Part shown: one piece after another, positions 59,921 to 64,000 of the stretch
How the letters are laid out: every line of letters starts with the position of its first letter
Numbering within the stretch: position 1 is the stretch's first letter
From: Saposhnikovia divaricata
Lineage: Eukaryota; Streptophyta; Magnoliopsida; Apiales; Apiaceae
Reading direction: 5' to 3'
Assembly: GCA_036435485.1 (NCBI GenBank)
Contig: CM071594.1
Span: 196,754,216-196,818,215 of the forward strand
DNA: 64,000 nt
Program-made: the position numbers and the translations under genes
The notes under the pieces: model-generated
What the model was told of the DNA's origin: nothing
The model's input: the letters and a program-made list of their open reading frames with translations, nothing else
Databases searched by the model: none

Positions 59921-60500
59921 GAGAAACCGTCAAAGATTACAAAAGATCACTTGTTGCATCAAGATTAACAAAAATAAAGCTGGCCCAGATGGGCTTAATA
60001 CAAATCTCAGCTCAAGGAAAATATTGAGGAAAACAATGTCTTGAAGAGCCAAACAATGTGAACAAGTAAGAGAAGCAACACAAAACACAAGTAAAAGGAG
60101 AATAGTAATATTAGAACGAGGAATGCACAGATGTATGAATGAAGTAGTGGCTTGCTATGTAATAAAACAACTACAAAAATGATATTTGCGTGTGGGTCTG
60201 GAAAAAACCAAAGAGTGAGTGAGAGTGCAATATTTGTTTGGATGTATTTGGAAGAAAAAAATATATACACACACGTACGTTATAGTGATAAACTGATTGA
60301 TTATTTGGGAGGTTACAGTTTTTTTTTAAATGAAAATGAAAATGCAGGGGAAGTGTTGTTAAAGAAGATGAGCGAAAATGGTGGGGGCTGATGCGTATAG
60401 TGCCTGTGTTGTGTGTATGGGCACTAAAACTGATTATTTTGGTCAGTGAAAGTAACGCGTCACAAGTCATGGGGTCGGTTAAGTAGAACAAGTTAGAGAT
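59921..60500 (-). promoter_or_regulatory. Upstream region of the potassium transporter gene
   Basis: This would hold the 5' UTR and promoter of the minus-strand gene. AT-rich; short overlapping frames on both strands (60007-60491) have no recognisable content. No specific element can be named. Confidence 0.4.
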
Positions 60501-62511
60501 TCACTGAGTTAACTCGGATGGGATCGGATCTTGTTTTAGTGGAGGTCTTAATCTTGTCTTGCCCTTACTACATGCTCTTTTCGTGCAAACAAATCAGTCA
60601 GTTTGTGTGATTTTTGGTATGGAGTTTTGACTCACCTACCATTTTATTATGCTAGTGCCGGGCGGGAATTAGAGGGGGCTTTTGGGTCGAGCAAAATGGA
60701 ATATTATTAGAAGCGATTGAAAATTGATTTATTTGTTTTCGAATCAATTTTCAGAATTTAATTTAATTTATAAATTATTAAGAGAAAACTGAGCCTGAGA
60801 ACAACCTCCTCAGAATGTTTCCTAAGGTTATAAATGATTGGTACTCATAAAGTAAGGGGCTCCTCAAGGGCATTTTTGTAAATATAATTTTTTAAAAATT
60901 ATTTTACATAAATACCCTTAAATTTGTATTAAAAATGTTTTAACCTCGAGTAGATATCGAGGTCATCCTCAAGCACATAAAACCCAATTATTAATAAGGT
61001 TTTCTTTAATTATGTAGAATGTTCTGATCAGCTATTATTGTTAACTAAAAGTATTAAATTAATGAATCTATCTATACTATTCTATTATAAGCAAAACAAA
61101 ATATATTTGATTAGTTGGTTGTTTCCAAAAAAATTATTAACACTTTTCTAAAAATAACAAGTTAAAAAAATTATTTAAAAAATTATTATTTATTATAAAC
61201 AACAAAATTTACCAATAAGGTACAACAATATATTTTTAAAAAATTAAAAAACGTATTAAAAATTTCAAATTCAGTTAAATTATATCTAATTGATTAAAAA
61301 TAAAAATCACATGTTTTATAGAATTATAAACGATTTCAGTTATAAATGTACAAAAGAAAACTACGTTATTTATTCATTTGTTTTCGAATCAATTTTCAGA
61401 ATTTAAATTAATTTATAAATTAGTAATAAGGTTTTCTTTAATTATGCAGAATGTTCGGATCAGCTATTATTGTTAACTACAAGTAATAAATTAATGAATA
61501 TCATCTTAAATACTAAAACATTTTAAATTGAAATATTATCAGTGTCACAATATTTAAAATATCATTTGTGAATTAAGTGGTTGTAATGCGCTTTGAACAC
61601 TCATTCGCAAGATTTAGTTGTTTTTTATTGAAACTGAAGACAAATTTTCAGTCATCTTGAAATTTTAGTATTTTTGCTAAAACGTGCTACGAATGCATGA
61701 ACTTGTTTGAGAGGAGGAAAATAGTAGTAGGATTCCAATACTCGTTTCCGAGACATTTCAAACTTAACCTGCTATGGCTGATATGAAAATTTTTTTAACA
61801 GACATTATTGACATCTACTACAGCGCCATAATAATTTTTTCCCCTTTTGTTGATTCTTTCGATATGTAGATCATGAGATTCACATTATAAATAATAAAAA
61901 CATATCCAGTATAATATTAAAATATGTGTTATTTTTATTATATATCAGTTATAAAATATATTCTCTTAAACTAGAACTAAGTAAATGTTGTATAATTGTT
62001 GCATAAGGCATAGTGACAAATGCAGAGAACTGAATAAATTACACAATAATGACAGATAAATTTGGGCACCTAAAAATTTTGTAGTTAAAATTTATCTAAA
62101 TTTAAAATTATTTCATATCATTTTAAAGTTATACATTGGACTACAAACTTTATTTTAACATCAAAAATGGTATTATAATTTTATAAGAGAGAAACAATTT
62201 TATATATTTTTGCATTAGTATTGGATTTGTTTTAGGAAATTTATAATTTAAAGCTAAAAAGTAAAATAGGACGGTTTTTGATAATAATTATAATATATAT
62301 ACTCTTTATTAATGTGAAAAATTATGTTTAAATGACGCGTAATAGTATCAAAGTACCAAAATACTAAATTTGGTTATCACTAAACACGGGTTCGATTCCT
62401 TACAATTACATAATTATACAAGATTTACTTATTTTAATTTTTTTAGCTTCATCACGGATTCTATTCTCTATAACTACATAATTATATAATATTTATTTAT
62501 TAGAGTAAAGT
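60501..62511. other. AT-rich intergenic DNA with a duplicated segment
   Basis: A segment at 61375-61500 matches 60731-60780 joined to 60994-61075, so the first copy has been split by an insertion (see 60781-60985). Nothing else is recognisable. Confidence 0.6.
60781..60985. mobile_element. Small insertion with 8-bp target duplication (MITE candidate)
   Basis: A 205-bp block flanked by AATTATTA at 60773-60780 and 60986-60993. The paralogous segment near 61420-61430 lacks it and reads AATTAGTA once, which acts as an empty site. An 8-bp duplication fits hAT-type transposition. The ends show only weak inverted similarity (TGAGCCTGAG against TGTGCTTGAG after reversal). Confidence 0.55.
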
Positions 62512-62575
62512 TGTTAGGAATATGTTGTACTTGATGATAACTTCACAATCAATCAAATTGTTTAAGGTTTTGTAG

Positions 62576-62915
62576 CTGTCAACGGATGAGGATTTATAAC
62601 TCTATCCGTTGACAGGTAGCTCATCAACGGATGAGGTTTTGTAGCACACTGCAGTATCTCTATGTTATCAGTTGATAGTGTTTTTATCCACAGTCATGTT
62701 GACTATCAACGGATAGGCAGAATAGGGTAGCCAATTGTAAATAAGCTATGCTATGTAATTCTGTCTAAGTGAAAGTGTATCAACGGATGAAGACTAAACT
62801 CTATCAACGGATACAACTCAAATTCACTCTATCAACGGATACAGCTCAAGTCCCAATATCAACGGATACTGCTCTATACATCATCAACGGATGTCAGTAT
62901 ACATCATCAACGGAT
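62576..62915 (+). repeat. Array of ATCAACGGAT decamers in LTR U3
   Basis: Exact ATCAACGGAT starts at 62623, 62705, 62779, 62803, 62831, 62858, 62883 and 62906. A TCAACGGAT variant is at 62579 and an inverted copy at 62604. Spacing is irregular (23-82 bp). The position upstream of the TATA-like box suggests enhancer-type repeats. Confidence 0.85.
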
Positions 62916-63352
62916 AATCATTGACACTGTTTTCTATGATTAGCTGGAGATTAGCAGTTGATAAGGACATGTTTGACTGACAGATCACATGAGTTTATAG
63001 TAGATACAAAAAGCAGTATGGCAGCCATACTTTGGAAACACAGAAGAAAGAAGCATTCCATTTACACTATGAATACAAGAAAGGTGCAGGAGACATGTCT
63101 GAACACAAGGACAACCTTTCGGCTACATATGTATTTGGAGTGTAGTAGCAAGTCAACTAGAATTAGATTAGTATTATCTTATTCCAGTAGTACTTGTAAA
63201 ACTTGGGATATATAACCAAGTGTAGCAACTCTTTGTAGGTTAAGAAAACAGACATATTTGCTTAGGGTTTCTTGAATATCTTTAGAAGCAAAGAGTTGTA
63301 AAACGGCAGCTGTGTACATTTTGTATCACAGAGTTTTCTTCAAATAAAAGCT

Positions 63353-63378
63353 TCAGGTGGTGCATTTTAACCACCTGA
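63353..63378 (+). other. Hairpin just after the LTR AATAAA
   Basis: TCAGGTGGT (63353-63361) pairs perfectly with ACCACCTGA (63370-63378) around an 8-nt loop. It lies 5 bp after AATAAA, in the R region by position. Confidence 0.6.
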
Positions 63379-63466
63379 TTTTATATGTGTTTGTGTATAA
63401 TTCTTACATTGCAATTATCTCTTCATAAGTTTCTGAAGTTCTTATCAGAAATTTATAAATATCAAG

Positions 63467-63495
63467 AATTGTATTCAACCCCCCCTTCTACAATT
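63467..63495 (+). other. LTR hairpin with G/C-tract loop (copy 3)
   Basis: AATTGTA (63467-63473) pairs with TACAATT (63489-63495) around the loop TTCAACCCCCCCTTC. Confidence 0.7.
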
Positions 63496-63524
63496 ATACA
63501 AGTGTGTAATCTGGGAATAACAAT

Positions 63525-63536
63525 TGGTATCAGAGC
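63525..63536 (+). other. Primer-binding site (initiator Met-tRNA type)
   Basis: TGGTATCAGAGC, two bases after the LTR end at 63522. Confidence 0.92.
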
Positions 63537-63581
63537 AAGCTTCTAACATATTTGAAGTTTAAAGATCAACACACTTCCAAC

Positions 63582-64000
63582 ATGTCTAAGAAGGATTATG
63601 GAGTGAAGATTCCAGTTCTTGATAGAGAAAATTACTTTCACTGGAAAGTAAAAATGCGTCTACATCTCTCGTCTATTGATGAGGGTTTTGTGGATTGCAT
63701 TGACAAGGGTCCTCACGTTCCAATGAAGACAGCAACAAGAGTTGGCCTGGCTGATGATGTGCCTGACACTTTCATTCCCAAACCTGTTTCTGAGTGGAGT
63801 CTTGAAGATATTGCAGAAGTCCACAAAGACAAAAAGGCCATGAATATTCTGTTCAATGGTCTAGAAACAGACATGGTTGACAATGTTATTAACTGTACTA
63901 CCGCCAAGGAAGTATGGGACATTGTTCAAACCCTGTGTGAAGGAACAGAACAGGTAAGGGAAAACAAGATGCAACTACTAATCCAACAGTATGAACACTT
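63582..64000 (+). CDS. gag: Gag of the right-hand Copia, N-terminal fragment
   Basis: 139 codons, open to the window edge, starting MSKKDYGVKIPVLDRENYFH. It carries the UBN2-type gag layout (WKVKMRLHL; KAMNILFNGLETDM; NCTTAKEVWDIV; EGTEQVRENKMQLL). The ATG is the first after the primer-binding site. Similar to residues 1-140 of the gag at 7109-9250 but clearly diverged. Confidence 0.88.
   Translation, partial: MSKKDYGVKIPVLDRENYFHWKVKMRLHLSSIDEGFVDCIDKGPHVPMKTATRVGLADDVPDTFIPKPVSEWSLEDIAEVHKDKKAMNILFNGLETDMVDNVINCTTAKEVWDIVQTLCEGTEQVRENKMQLLIQQYEH

Larger units (their letters stand above)
62512..63522 (+). repeat. 5' LTR of the right-hand Copia
   Basis: TGTTAGGAATATG to GGGAATAACA, directly followed by the primer-binding site. 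The first third carries an array of the decamer ATCAACGGAT. A TATA-like box (ATATATAA) is at 63208-63215 and AATAAA at 63342-63347. A 9-bp hairpin (63353-63378) and the G/C-tract hairpin (63467-63495) follow. Confidence 0.88.
62512..64000 (+). mobile_element. Sirevirus-type Copia element, 5' part only
   Basis: The LTR, primer-binding site and first 139 codons of gag are present on the plus strand; the rest lies beyond the window. It is related to the left-hand element (similar gag start, shared LTR hairpin), but its LTR is about half as long (1011 bp against 2.1 kb), so it is a different family. Confidence 0.88.

Noticed and set aside
60007..60491. Short frames upstream of the transporter
   Set aside because: Overlapping on both strands, low complexity, no recognisable content; the region is more likely leader and promoter.
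63713..63922. Minus-strand 69-codon frame
   Set aside because: Antisense shadow of the gag start.

Overview
The window is nuclear DNA of a eudicot plant. It is AT-rich, has GT-AG introns, and carries plant-only gene families (an LRR receptor-like kinase, an NHL-repeat membrane protein, a HAK/KUP/KT potassium transporter). Plant LTR retrotransposon lineages (Sirevirus/Copia, Ale-like Copia, Athila-type Gypsy, a non-coding large retrotransposon derivative) fill about two thirds of it. The repeat style would suit an asterid with a mid-sized genome, possibly Apiaceae, but the sequence alone does not fix the species.

Layout. 1-11447: a Sirevirus-like Copia element on the minus strand. Its 3' LTR is cut by the window edge, its pol is badly decayed, one long gag ORF survives, and the two LTRs look identical where both are visible. 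11448-15692: AT-rich intergenic DNA with a cluster of Helitron-like ends and a clean solo Copia LTR (13170-13932, target duplication TTAAT). 15698-38729: a 23-kb Athila-type Gypsy element on the minus strand with target duplication AATAT. Its gag is split by a solo-LTR-like insert (34960-36361). Its integrase is split by a complete non-coding LTR element of about 10 kb (21609-31587, target duplication CTTCG). 38735-41982: AT-rich spacer with degenerate tandem repeats and one more Helitron-like 3' end.

41983-59920 is the gene island. A plus-strand LRR receptor-like pseudokinase (two exons) converges on a minus-strand NHL-repeat protein gene (seven exons). Intron 3 of the NHL gene contains a fresh, apparently intact Ale-like Copia element (47004-52094) in antisense orientation. 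Upstream of the NHL gene, on the same strand, is a complete eight-exon potassium transporter gene. 60000-62511 is AT-rich spacer with a small insertion flanked by an 8-bp duplication. From 62512 a second Sirevirus-type Copia begins on the plus strand (5' LTR, primer-binding site and start of gag) and runs off the window.

The strongest leads are: (a) a stem-loop near the U5 end of three different Copia LTRs, whose stem sequence differs between copies while pairing is kept; (b) a Sirevirus with identical LTRs but a dead pol, which implies mobilisation in trans; (c) an intact, recent Copia inside a host intron with unusual TA...TA LTR ends; (d) iterated polypurine tracts in both the Sirevirus and the Athila element; (e) a decamer repeat array in the LTR of the right-hand element. 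I saw no tRNA or rRNA genes, CRISPR arrays or bacterial-type features.
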